From: Rhea pennata
Taxonomy: Eukaryota > Chordata > Aves > Rheiformes > Rheidae
Reading direction: 5' to 3'
Assembly: GCF_028389875.1 (NCBI RefSeq)
Contig: NC_084675.1
Coordinates: 20,298,412 to 20,362,411, forward strand
Length of the DNA: 64,000 nucleotides
Shown: positions 27,101 to 38,100 of the stretch, in pieces
Layout of the letters: every line of letters begins with the position of its first letter
Numbering within the stretch: position 1 is the stretch's first letter
Translations under genes and position numbers: made by a program
The notes under the pieces: generated by a model
Databases searched by the model: none
Told to the model about the DNA's origin: nothing
The model's input: the letters and a program-made list of their open reading frames with translations, nothing else

Positions 27101-30100
27101 TCTTACACAGATAGTACCAGACTCACTGGACCTTTGTTCTCGTCTGTTACAGAAGCTCCTAGTTCTTCAAGAGAAAATTCTACCTCCAGTTCACTGAGGT
27201 TGCACTGATAGAAATAAGATAAAATAGGTTCCTTCTCATCCGTTCCTGTCATGCTTATATTATTTGATCTCATTCTATCACCTTTATCACAGCTAAATGG
27301 AGCACTTAGTGAAACAAGAATCATCGGTCATGACATCAGACTTAAAGCAGGAGTCCTTGAAATTAAAATACCAGCAAATGAAAGGGGGGAGTGTCCCTGC
27401 ATAGTCTCTGTATTTATTGTACACAAATACTGGCTGTGAGTTTTGCTTTTTTTTCTTATTCTGTTCCACGCTTGCTAGATACCAGGGCTCAAGGCAATCG
27501 ATACTTGTGTTTGTAACAGGAGCTGGTACAGCCTCTCCCATCATGAGCCACATCCAAAGTTTAAATTCATCAGTGAATGGAGCAAAGAACAAAGTAATAA
27601 ACTCCAGTTTCCTACTCATTTTTCCCTGATTCCTTTAGCCCTAATCACTAGTTACAACAGATTTGCACCTGCTCTAATCTGAGGAAATAACATTTTGGAG
27701 GTAGTACCCATCAGTGATAATGTGGTGGGCAGAGGTCATCCATCTTCACCACTCTCCAGCCCTTGCTCAGACCCTGCATGACAAGCGGTGGGAATGGTGG
27801 CACTGGAGGTAATTGGGCTGATCTGCACTCCCCATATCGAGATGGACAGGTCGTTTTTTATGTAAGGTGTGAACTAGTTCAGCTGTGCTTCCAGGCTTCT
27901 TCGGATGTGTCAGCTGTTTGATACCCTTCCTTGGAAAGTAGTCTGAGGTCTTTTCTGGGAGAAGATTCAGAAGTAGGTGGCAATGTTGTCGCGTTGTGGC
28001 TACCTGTGGGTGATAAAGCTGAGGTGTATGACCTGCAGGCTTCTTTTCCAGCTGAGGCCTGCAGTACCACCGAGGATGGTGATGAGCCTCTGCATTGCCC
28101 CACGGGATACGAATGCCATATCATCAACCCTGGCAACACTGCTGAAGGAATCCCAAACAGGGGCCAGTGTATCAAGCTGCGTGGAAATCCAGGTCAGCTG
28201 GCTGGAAATCACACTTCTTTTCTCATTCTGTTGTGCAAACACAATAAGATATGGCTTGATCTGGTGGTACATCTGGCTTTATGTGCTTCCCAGGTTTTCA
28301 GGACATCCAAATGCCCAAGGCAGAGCTCCAATAGTGCTGCTGGCAGCTTACAAACACTGGTGCCTGCAGCAGCTCTCACCTGCCTCAGGGATATGCATGC
28401 TTTGAAACCCAAATTTTTCTGCTTCCAGTACTGGCAACCGTGTGACTGGTTTAGGTGTAAAAAAAGAAAATGAAGCTAAGTTACTAAAAGTAAAAAATGA
28501 GCTCACAAGACAAAAATTCATAGCTGAATGAACATAAGGCATAAATTCCAGGGCAAAAAGTGACCTTACCAAGGTGCCAGTATGTCATTGAAGACATTTG
28601 GGGGCATCTGTTTTTGTGATTTATAAAGGGTGTGCTGTGTGAACTATATTAGCCTGATCAAAGGTCCGGAGCCCCAAGACAGTGTAGGATAATAAAGAAC
28701 TCCACTAAGTAGTGGCAAGCTATGTATAGATGATACCTGGAAATTAAATCAGACCATTTGGCAAATACAGACTAGATGATCAGAGCAGAAGCTCTCTGCC
28801 TGGGCAACCTCAGGGAGCTGTGTTCTTGGAGGAGGTGTTGAAGATCTGCTGATGTGGAAGACGCTAGACTACAGGAGGGCTCAGTGCTTCCAGGACTGGC
28901 TCCCCCTGCCACCACTAGCCTCAGTGAGTGAATGCTGGCTGTGAATCATCCCAGCCTGCAGAAATCAGCCTCACCTGGCCGAAGTCTCTAATGCCCTTAG
29001 CAGTGACTGAGCTACGTGAATACCGCCCCATAGAAGGGGACACCATGTATGTTTGTCCCCTCTTCAACAGTGGAAGTAGACCAGGTAATAACCTGCATGT
29101 TCCTTTATTAAGCTGCACAATAAATAGAAATATTTATATTACTACACACTTCATTAAGCGGTGTAAGTCTCAAATTCCAATTCTGTCTTCAGACTTTACT
29201 TAATGCATCCAAAACGTTATTCCCTTTTTTCCCTTAGACACATTCACCCAATAAAGGAGCTCCTGTCGGCGAGACTATTTTCCAGAACAGTTCATAACTT
29301 GTCTAAATATGTGTAACTTCATTGACAAGTATGACAAGATATGTATATCTAGACTAGGCTACAAGTCACCTTAATGTAGAAACATGAAAGGTCATTTTTT
29401 GCCAGTTAGTCAAGGTAAAAGCCAAGGGAAGCATCAAAACAGATCTCTGAGCTATTTCTTTAAAAGACTAAGAAATTTTCCATTTTTAGATTTCAGGTCT
29501 TTCATTTCCTTCTTTTGTATCTTTTCATTTAAATAAGTCCCTAATAAGTAATCTAATGTATTTCCAGAGCTTAAGGTATTTCTGAGAGCTTAAATAGCAA
29601 TGTAAGTGGTGAACAGAAAAGACCTAACTGGAACTTGAACTTTGCAGAACACTAATGGATGGTCTGATGTTGTGCATAGATTTTCTTTAATTCAAGAAAA
29701 TCTGTGATTCCTTAGCTGATAACTCCCCAAAAAGGACGTAAGCTTCTAGTGATCAGCAGTTAACCACTCTCAAGGAGAGTGGACTGTGACTGTGTAGTTC
29801 AATACTCTAAATAGTTTTATAAGAAGTTTATAGCAGCCTATCTCTATATCTCTATGTCAGCTGCAGATATCCTCTGTTTTCATGCTTGAGGTTATTATTC
29901 CCATATCTATAATTTATCCATGATGTGCACGAAGCTTAACATACAGAATGAAGGCTGACTTCATACATTCTCATTACCTTCTTTTTCAGATGGACGTAAC
30001 CTAAGGCATAAGTATTACAAGGAATATTTTGGTAAGTTGTTGGCATGAAGTATTTACTGTTGCTAAGCTTTACAGCCTTTTCATTGCTTAAAGGAAATTT

Positions 30101-31357
30101 GCTGCTTATGAAATGAAGGTCTGTGCATAACTAAAGAGATTGTTTAGTCTCAGCTTTCCATGACCTTGTCAAAAGATCTTACTGTAAGAGGTGCAGTGCC
30201 CTGATTTGACTTTTGGTGACGGATATCGCCCACTATGACTGTGTTAAATGATACAACCTTCTCCCAAGGTTCCTACCCAGGGGGTGAGAAGTACCCAATC
30301 CAATACCCTTTGGTTATTTCTAAGTATGTCTTGGTAGCTTTGGTCATGGCCTATGACTCATTGCAGGTGAACACAGAACTCAGTCAAAGCGGAGTCTCTT
30401 ACCAAGGGCTTGTTAAGAGTATTGGGATGTAGGATAAAAGAAATCCAGAGCCCATTGAGTCAGTCCCTTGTTTTTATCTGCAACCACATCAGGTATCAGA
30501 TCCCTCCCAGAAGGCTAGCTTTTATGCACCCCAACTTCTAGTAGGACCATCTTCCAGAAACTCTCCACTGTCATGGCTAGGAAGCTCCTGATTTCCCATC
30601 TTAATGTATTCATGGCCAATTTATGAATTCCAAGTACAGATGAGAGAAAACACGTGGATACAGACAATGGGGAGCAAAAGAGACTATCTTGCTCATCTAG
30701 AAATGCGTCAGTCTCGACACACCAGCAGCATCTCATTTTTTATTGAAGGCACCGTATCAAAAGAGTTTGAAGGAGAGACTAGAGGAGGAATAGGAAATGA
30801 CTGTGTAAATATTCATACAGGAGGAAGTTGCTAGTGTAAAGGGAGAGCATGAGAGAAACTTCAGAGTATTTTCTGGTGAAAGCAAATAACACAGTGCTTC
30901 ACTGGCTGTAATCAGAGTTGCCTCAAGATCTTGGGAGGGTGGAAGTGTCAGTGCCTTCTTTTTCCTTCCACTCCACAGCTTCATTTTACCTTGTCCCTTT
31001 TCTTCACCTGTAGTTGCCCTGGACTAACTCTGGATCTGCGGGGGAGTGATCAGGTCAGATTGGAAGTGATACTCCAATCTAACTAGACAACATCTTTGTT
31101 ATGATCAGAGTTACAAACAGCCAGATTTGGCCAGCTTAGTTTAAGAAACTATAAAAGGATTTTCAATCCTCAGTCCAGACTGCTAGCAAACCTCTACCAG
31201 AGAACTGCTAAATATTGAGACCAGTAAAAATGTAGTGCTTAGAAATCCTTGTGAAAATATTTGCCATAAAGTCTAACTCTGCGATATTTGTTTTGCAGGG
31301 AGCAGTTCCAACAATGTGGTCGGCTATGTGAAAAACCAGCAGAAGCATTTGGGCTAA
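17983..31357 (+). CDS. WFDC1: WFDC1 (ps20), secreted WAP four-disulfide-core protein; complete coding sequence in six exons
   Basis: Six exons, at 17,983-18,129, 24,621-24,816, 25,460-25,543, 28,052-28,192, 29,990-30,031 and 31,299-31,357, join in phase to 222 codons plus stop, close to the usual ~220. Residues 1-32 form a signal peptide with likely cleavage after Cys-Ala 31-32, so the protein is secreted. Residues 67-107 hold the WAP domain with eight cysteines (68, 80, 85, 91, 97, 98, 102, 106) including the typical Cys-Cys pair. Residues 116-140 are the conserved Trp-rich linker (VQPKPRWLGG). Residues 143-187 carry four more cysteines (146, 158, 164, 182), followed by a basic tail. The family is known as a stromal growth-modulating protein with protease-inhibitor-like fold; I infer the same role here. 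All introns are GT-AG. ATP2C2 follows on the same strand. Confidence 0.95.
18130..24620 (+). other. WFDC1: WFDC1 intron 1
   Basis: A 6.5 kb GT-AG intron. It contains an A-rich purine tract at about 19,030-19,068, a GA-rich patch at 20,456-20,500 and a CCAAT-rich perfect hairpin at 24,094-24,119. No coding exon or RNA gene is visible. The size and 5' position make it a plausible home for regulatory elements, but no specific one can be proven. Confidence 0.8.
24621..24816 (+). CDS. WFDC1: WFDC1 coding exon 2 (residues 50-115, WAP domain)
   Basis: Acceptor TTTGCAAG|GAT, donor CCAG|GTAGGG, 196 bases ending in phase 1. It encodes DYEYPLHSHSAHYQKNDRCP and the complete eight-cysteine WAP domain, including RCCYNGC. 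Putting the whole WAP domain in one exon is the usual arrangement for this domain family. Confidence 0.95.
24817..25459 (+). other. WFDC1: WFDC1 intron 2
   Basis: 643 bases with a GT-AG border and no recognisable feature inside. Confidence 0.85.
25460..25543 (+). CDS. WFDC1: WFDC1 coding exon 3 (residues 115-143, linker)
   Basis: Acceptor CTGTTACAG|TT, donor CAAG|GTGCGG, 84 bases. It encodes VLDWLVQPKPRWLGGNGW, a segment nearly invariant in vertebrate WFDC1 and outside the WAP fold. The donor is slightly off consensus (GTGCGG). Confidence 0.93.
25544..28051 (+). other. WFDC1: WFDC1 intron 3
   Basis: 2.5 kb. It contains a short (TA)n run at about 25,905-25,922 and a MIR-like fragment at about 26,900-27,060. 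No exon is seen. Confidence 0.8.
26900..27060 (+). repeat. MIR-like ancient SINE fragment in WFDC1 intron 3
   Basis: Shows the ordered MIR landmarks: CAAGTCACCTCACC, then GTGCCTTAGTTTCCC, then a degenerate equivalent of the TGTAAAATGGG block. Heavily diverged. The assignment is from consensus memory. Confidence 0.55.
28052..28192 (+). CDS. WFDC1: WFDC1 coding exon 4 (residues 143-190, C-terminal Cys4 segment)
   Basis: Acceptor TTTTCCAG|CT, donor CCAG|GTCAGC, 141 bases. It encodes AEACSTTEDGDEPLHCPTGY and continues through GIPNRGQC, carrying cysteines 146, 158, 164 and 182. The segment is well conserved with mammalian WFDC1. Confidence 0.94.
28193..29989 (+). other. WFDC1: WFDC1 intron 4
   Basis: 1.8 kb GT-AG intron. 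The chance open frame continuing past the exon has no protein similarity and is intron read-through. Confidence 0.85.
29990..30031 (+). CDS. WFDC1: WFDC1 coding exon 5 (residues 190-204)
   Basis: A small 42-base exon, acceptor TTTTTCAG|AT, donor TTTG|GTAAGT. It encodes DGRNLRHKYYKEYFG, a basic segment matching the mammalian DGRxLRHKxYKEY block. It is too short to stand out as an open frame, but phase and similarity make it secure. Confidence 0.92.
30032..31298 (+). other. WFDC1: WFDC1 intron 5
   Basis: 1.27 kb GT-AG intron with no recognisable internal feature. Confidence 0.85.
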
Positions 31358-31373
31358 TGAGAGGTGTTCCTGG
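31299..31373 (+). CDS. WFDC1: WFDC1 exon 6: C-terminus (residues 204-222), stop, and 16 bases of 3' UTR
   Basis: Acceptor TTTTGCAG|GG. It encodes GSSSNNVVGYVKNQQKHLG and stops at TAA 31,355-31,357. The C-terminal QQKH is shared with mammals. After 16 non-coding bases there is a good donor, TGG|GTAAGT at 31,374, so a final intron in the 3' UTR is likely. The coding part of this exon is 31,299-31,357. Confidence 0.88.
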
Positions 31374-34152
31374 GTAAGTGCCCTGAGAATAAAGGGACAA
31401 CTAGGTGAAAAAACGTGGTGCCTAGTATACAATTATTTAAAGAAATAGTTGTTTGCGGTGAAATTACTTCTCATCTCAGAGCTAGCTTAAGGATAGTACT
31501 TTAAAACTGTGTAGAGATGTGTATCTCAGTCTCTGTGAATTGAGCTGAAAGACCTATGCAGACAGGCAGGTGGTGCTGTAAAAGGGTCTCAGGATCCTGT
31601 GGCATTGCAGCTGGATCTCTGCAAACTGTCCGGGGAGATGTCTATGTCTTTCCCATCTTTTCCCATCTCCCCTCCATTTTTTATTCTGGTTTCATAAAAT
31701 GCACCTGATTTCTTTGAAGAACTCTTGCCTTCTGGGTCTTTAGAGCACAGCATGATTTTCAGGATGAAAAATAAATGCAGCAAAACTTTGTGAGCCTCAC
31801 ACCACAATTTTGTGAGCCACAAATTGTGGGGGGGGGAGTCATTTAAATAGAAATTATCTTATCCAGATAGAATGTTAGTTGGGTGTTGGGAGTGTTTTAG
31901 TTAATTCTCAGATGGCATGTTTATGGCCTTATTCTAATGCAAATAAATCTGCATTAAGTAAAAAACTTTTGAAGTAAAAAATTAAAGTAAATTAAGTAAA
32001 AACTGATTGCAATAATGGTCATTTTTGCAAATATTTAGCCATATGGGTGACTTCAAGGGGTAACTTTCTGTGTGTCAGCAGCTGCACCGAACAGCGTGGC
32101 CCACTCCTGAGCATAAGCATAGTCGTATCTGGCCAGACCAAAGCTAACTGAAAGAGCTCCATTCATTTTATCAGGCTTTGAATTAAGCAAGAGTGAAAAT
32201 ATTTGTTATACCAAAGATTCTGTCATAAGATGATTTTTCTCAACAGTTTAAGCTCCACTCTGAAGCAAACTTGAGCTTAACTGGCGGTCACTAAAACAAA
32301 ACAGTTAAGTATGTTCTTTTTGTGCTTACGTCAGGTCAACTGTTAAGATTACGTGGCTGCGTAAGGACAAGTTCTGTGCAAACATCTCAAGAAGCATAAA
32401 TATTTTAATTCCTTTTTTTTGTTTGTTTGTTTTTCATCCAGCTGGACCACTCTGCTAAGCAACTTTCAAGGAATGATTTACCCACTAGTTTTGGAAGGAT
32501 TCTGGTCCTAAATCTCCAAGAACACAACTCCAGCATTACCCTGGTCTCTGCCCACCAGTGCTAAAGAGACTTCACTATGCAGGAAAAACATGAGTCTGTA
32601 TTTTAAGCTTATCATCAGAGGGAGAAATGTGATCCCTCACCACTTATGAGTTGTCCTTTTGCAGGTGAGGTGTAACTAGTGTCACGCTGGTCTCTGCAAG
32701 GTCATTATCAGGCTCTTGGAACGGAGCATGCCCTCAACGTGTTCTGTGGCCAGCTCAGATGTGGCCAATTCAGGTTTCCCCATCGCAAAGGTAATTCGGT
32801 AGTATAAAAATGGAGGAAGTGGTGTCCAAATCAGACCTGAATATTATATCTAAGTTGTATTAAATAAGGAAGACTGTAACACTCCCTGGGTCAAATCCAG
32901 TCCTTGCTTGTGTCAAACAATGGCTTGACATAATCCTGCAGGTTTCTTCTTTTTCTGTTTATGCCTGGGATTCATCAGATTTACACCCAGAGTACAAGCC
33001 TAAGCCTAAAATCTTGAGAACTGAGAAACTCTGAGCTAGGAGCAAAACAAATTTTATCATGTGTTTATCCAATTACTTTATTTAAATTCCACAGTCTGGT
33101 GAGCTATAGATCAAGAGCTAATGATGGAATAGATTTCTTGCTACAATATCTAAGCAGTTAGAGGCAGAGACGTGCCAGCCTTTTTAAGTTGCTATTTTTA
33201 GCCAGTACAGTTTATACTCACAAAGTATACATCTGTATTTTCGTACCTGCAAAACCTCAACGGGAGGACTGAAGTCTGGATATTTATTACACATATTAGA
33301 AAAGCAAAAGCACAACAAAAATGTGTGATTAAAAAGACTGTCTGGCAGATGGGCAGCTGCTCTTTAGAAGTCCTGGCCCTTTATGTTGCCTTCCACAAAT
33401 CCTTAAAGAGAAGCTATTTGTATTTGGGCCTTACAGCTCCTTTTAGATGCTTAGCATTGTAAAGTGGAAAACAAAATTTCCATGGATGTTTTCCTTTCCT
33501 CTGGCAGCTCCCTAAAAGGGCAGTCGCATTTGGTGTATCTGTCAGAATCAGTAGGCAAAAGAAGTCATTTTTGCTCACTTGTTCAGTACATCCCTCCCCT
33601 GTGCTTTCGTAAAATTAGCATTTTGATATACAGAATAGTAGTGGTGTATGTAAACACCCAATTCACAAATACAAGCACTTACTTTCACCCACAAACTACT
33701 TTTTTGTTTCCATTCACTAAACAGTTAAAGCCACAGCTAAGGCGCTTATAAAACACTTGATATGTTGCATATGACATTTGCAGCTGGAGAGATAAAAGAT
33801 GCCAAACGGCTCTTTCTGTTTCCTTTCATGCACAGACACATTCCTCAGTGCTTTACAGTGCAAAGGAACAAATGAAAGGCTCCACCTTTCCCTGAGTATC
33901 TCCATTTGTTAAACTCTTTGCATTTCTCTGTGCTTTTTTTCCAAGTTGTATGTATTAAGTGCAACACTGTATTTGCACAGAACTATTTCTAGAGTATTCT
34001 CTTGTAAAACTTAATGCAATGATATCTTAACTCCTGCTAACAAGGCAGGAGTCCACATTTCATAGTCCCAGTCTTCATTTAGGCCAGGAACTTGCCTTTT
34101 TTGGAGTGACACTACTTGACATCTTAAAATACTGCAGCTTGTAACCAAAAAC

Positions 34153-34180
34153 ACGGGCCGTAAGGCCCGTATTACGGGCC
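34153..34180. repeat. Triple GC-rich palindrome (ACGGGCC / GGCCCGT / ACGGGCC)
   Basis: Three 7-base arms alternate in orientation at 34,153-34,159, 34,164-34,170 and 34,174-34,180, separated by 4 and 3 bases. The middle arm can pair with either neighbour. It stands out as a GC-rich, CpG-containing island in AT-rich 3' UTR sequence. Confidence 0.8.
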
Positions 34181-35102
34181 GCTCAGTGAAACGGTTTGGA
34201 TTTTTTTCAGCAAAATTCAGTCAAATTCTGCTTAGAATGAGCAAAATTTTTCAGTCATTACTGCTGATAACCAAAGAGTAAGTGCAAAATTGTTCTATTT
34301 TAGTATAAAACATGTAGAGTCTGAAAAGCGTTGAGAATCCAGTTCAAAAACATGTTTTGAGCACTAAGGAATTTACAAGATTAAAACTTCAGATCTCAGC
34401 CTAATCTTGCAAAGCATCCAAAAACGTAGTTAACTTCAGTGGACGCATTCTCTTCAGTGGCTGCTTTATCATAGCTACAGAGAGCCCATACCTGACCTTC
34501 TTGCTGGATGGAATGATAAAGTTATTTTCTAATTACAGAATGAATTAACAAGAAAAAAAGAAAGCTGGGTAGTTAATAACTTCTTCATGGATTTCTGTTT
34601 ACTGGATGTTATCAAAGACATCCTCCTTCCTAGTGGTGCTGTATTTTTTTTTTCTTTTCAAGTTACTGTTAATTGTCAAGCTGAGAAACAAAATCTACAG
34701 AAGAAACTTGTATAAATGCTGTGTTTTCACCATTGAAGTCCGTTGTGCTTCAAAAAAAAAAAAAAATGCAGATCAAATGAATTATCCTGATCTTGTTTTC
34801 TCCAAAGAAAGTGGCTGAACATCAGTCTTATGAAGCACAGTAGGAAATCAGTAACGCAGAGGGTTTTTTTTTTTTTTTTTTTGATGTTCCACGTACACTT
34901 TAAAGCATGTTTGGTGCTACAGTAAACTTTCCATGTATCACTGTGTGCTAGCAATGCTCGTGGGCTTCCGGATCCTCCAGTGTTACAGCAGCATCCACAG
35001 AGCTGCTCTGCCTTTCACCAGCTGAGGATCTGCTGCCCCTAGGCAGTATCTGTTTGTGCACTTGATGTTCAGACATGTACAGGTTCTGTGACTTTGGTGC
35101 TC

Positions 35103-35108
35103 AATAAA
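35103..35108 (+). terminator. WFDC1: Poly(A) signal AATAAA, probable end of WFDC1
   Basis: Canonical AATAAA preceded by non-repetitive UTR-like sequence. A T/G-rich stretch about 20-50 bases downstream (TATTTTTC, then TTTCAGTTGTATATTC) could be the cleavage-stimulating element. Cleavage is expected near 35,120-35,130. Confidence 0.6.
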
Positions 35109-35125
35109 AAGTGTCCAATATATTT

Positions 35126-38100
35126 TTCAACTATGCCTAGTTTCAGTTGTATATTCTTGGCATAAATCTGGCTTTAAATTATGTAAAAAAGGACAAATGT
35201 TTTAAACTTCAGTCATTGGGAAAGCTTGGAGAACATAGGCACAGAAAGGCACAGGTCATATTTTCCACTGGAAAGGTGATGACAGACCCCCTCCAAGACA
35301 CATCTGTTGCCACCATTGTCCTCTTAAGATGGACCACTTCTGTGGGTCAGCAGCTCACTTATCTCTTGACATCTTCATCTCACTTGCTCTAAGGGGAGCT
35401 GATGGAGAGCACTGTGAGGAGGGCAGCCTTTGCTGCGGACTTGTCCCAGCTACCTCCCTTTTCATTCATAAAATGCTGGTCACTACCAGATGCGTTGGAG
35501 CTGTCAGCTCAGGTGGGTTTGCATTGCACAAGCAGCTGCTCAGATAATTTTGCAGGAGACCGAGCACTGTTTTACCTGGCCTTGCTCAAAGGGTAGAAAA
35601 GCAAACCAGATCAGGGTGAGCAGTGGGGCTAGAGTTCGCTGCAGCTGAAAGACTGGCACTGACACACTGTGCTGCTAAGCACTGAGTTTCTAGGTGCAGG
35701 CGAGACTTTGCCCTGCCAGCAGCTCCACCCATGCCGTTCTTGCTCTACCTGCCAGGTAGGTGCAGCTGGGAGTCCCTCTGCGTCGCTTTCTGTCTACCTT
35801 GAAGTTGTAACAGAGGAGCCACAGGGAGAGAGCAACTATCTGTGCTTTGGCCAAGGAGAGGAGAATGATTTTTTTAATTGTTTCACAAAGGCTTTATGTA
35901 AGTTTTGAGAGTAGGGTAGGTAGCAATAGGTGCTGTGGTAGATGTTCAGTCTTGCTGTGAAAGTGTCCTTAGAGCCACCTGAGCTTGTCATGACCATGCC
36001 AAGTGTCATCTGGCCTGTTAGGATGGTGAGTCTACTAGCTGTGCGTATGTAATTCATGCCTCTTGGTGTGAAGTGTGAGCTGGACTAAGTGTCTTGGCTT
36101 TGAAGAGAAAGATTTATTTGGTAAACGTTACAAAATTATATTTTCATTTCAGTTTGCTTCCAGTTTAATGCAAGCAAATATAGTTTTTGCTGGTCTAGCT
36201 GGCTCATGGCCTTTGTAGAAAACATTGTGGGATCTAAGCCATCACCTTCGGTGGCCTTCTTACAGTCTCTTTGGGCTGCTTAGGAAAAGAAAGATCAGGA
36301 AAAGGTTCTCCTGTGCCTGCAAATTCTCCATGGCACAGGAGGCTGCATCTTTCATCACACTTCATTTTCATGCAGAAGACACTGAAGTGCTCTAAGTGTA
36401 TCTGTGAACTAAGCAGCTGGAATCAACAGAGGGAAACATTATAGTAGATCTACAAGAAAGAGTTGTATCTCAGCTGGTCTAATTTGGTTCACTTGCATTC
36501 AGCTCAGTGCATCAAATATGATTTAAAACAGCTGGTGGTTTCAGGAGATTGCGTTAGCCATTATAGTTGCTTTTGAATCTTTTGCAGCTGCATGAGTACT
36601 ATAGCATCCTTTAGCAACGTACTTGTTTCTGAATTCTCTGCAAAAGGCCTAAATGAGTAGAAAATGTTGGCACTTCAACTCAGACTTTTTTCACTCTTGA
36701 ATTAACTTTTGCGACCGTAACAAGGAGTCGTTGCCAGGGTCTGCACTGAAACTGCAGAGAGCATCTCTAGATCAACAGTCTGCGGAATTTGCAGGTATGA
36801 GAATAAAGCAAAAAAAGAAAACAAACAAAAAACCCTGTGGTGTTGACCTGTCTCGTTTAGAGCTCCATTAAGCTCCATGATGGGTAATTGCTTTTGCTAC
36901 ATTGAGAAGGCTTCACGAGTAGAGAAGGCATCTACAAGGCTGAGACAATCCAGCATCTTTGGAGACTGGCAATTTCTTTTCCTACCCTCTGTGGCAGGGA
37001 TTTGTTCATTTATGTGGTTGTTTACTTCTCCCATGTCGCACTGTGTACTCAGGTTAGACTTTTCTCCGGAGATGGTGTCAGGTTAGCAGCTATTATCTGT
37101 CTGTGGCAAACTGCGACAGCAAAAGAGGCTTAGCTGGTCAAAATATTCCCTGCTCCTCATTCCTCTACAAGCAGAGGAGACCTGGGAGATTAGCTAGTGA
37201 GGCAATTTTCATTTTAAGAGTGGTTCCAGTTTTTCTAACCCCAGAAGAGATCTCTTGCTAGACTCATAGAATAGAGCAAGGAGAATTGAAAAGGATTTTT
37301 AACATCATTTGAATACAAATAGGAAAGACACCTTTTGTATGTCAGTATGTATTTCTTCCGATTGTTTTCTCCTTGTTACCTTTCTACATAGACAAAATAA
37401 TGAGAACCATGAAAAAAAGCTATGTAGAGCAAAACGGCCTTTTGATAGTTTCTGTAAGCTCGGGGTGTGCCTGGGGGGCCCCATCTCCCCGCCTGAGCCG
37501 CCCCAGCAGGTGAGTCTCCTGATGTCAGCCGTAAAGGCTATGCTAGCAGAAACCGAGGCATTTCGCTAAACTCCCTCTGCCTTCCTGATGACACCCCGAG
37601 GGCCAGCCATAGTGTAATAGCAAAGCAAAGCTTTTTATCTAGACTTTGTCACTGGCACTGACAAGATGGAAAGGAACCGGGACCCAAAACTTAATTCTTT
37701 ACTTCTGGATTTGGCTATGGGCATTTACGCCACAAAACTCTGTTCTATACCACCTCTTGCCTCTCTTGCTGTGGGGCATGGCACAGTGTTGCCCTTTTCC
37801 CAGTTAAACAGATCTTCTGTTTGAAGGCTATGCCAAGAGACCTCCTTATAGACAGGACCATGTTCCCACCGGGAGCAGTAGATACCTTGCACGAGAAGGG
37901 TACGACCTGTGAATGAACGCAGAACAGGGGAGCTGCAGCAAATTTGGCAAATTCTGCCCATGCACTGGAATTTTTTTCCCTCAAGGTGGCACAAGAGGAG
38001 CAGAAGTGTAACAACCCCTGGTTACGGAGAAGGAATCAGGTGCCAGAAACCCAGGTGAGGCACCGGTATTACACAGCTAACTTGTGCCCATGGAGCGGCC

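Larger units (their letters stand above)
32442..35125 (+). other. WFDC1: Putative terminal WFDC1 exon (3' UTR only)
   Basis: A strong acceptor (pyrimidine-rich GTTTGTTTGTTTTTCATCCAG) ends at 32,441. No further coding sequence follows. The next convincing poly(A) signal with a downstream GT-rich stretch is AATAAA at 35,103-35,108. That gives a 3' UTR of about 2.7 kb. Weaker ATTAAA hexamers at about 32,863, 33,329 and 34,380 could give shorter forms. It holds an A15 run at 34,752-34,766, a T19 run at 34,864-34,882 and a GC-rich palindrome at 34,153-34,180. Exon extent is inferred and needs transcript support. Confidence 0.55.

Noticed and set aside
27931..28473. 180-codon + frame taken as a single-exon gene
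   Set aside because: Its middle is WFDC1 exon 4; the parts before 28,052 and after 28,192 are intron, shown by the AG and GT borders and loss of similarity.
28760..28790. GACTAGATGATC, a word typical of reverse CR1 3' ends
   Set aside because: The flanking bases do not continue the CR1 consensus convincingly.
37261..37312. CATAGAAT followed by GGATTTTTAACATCATT, resembling a worn CR1 end
   Set aside because: Only a partial match needing several gaps. Not enough to call a CR1 without an alignment.
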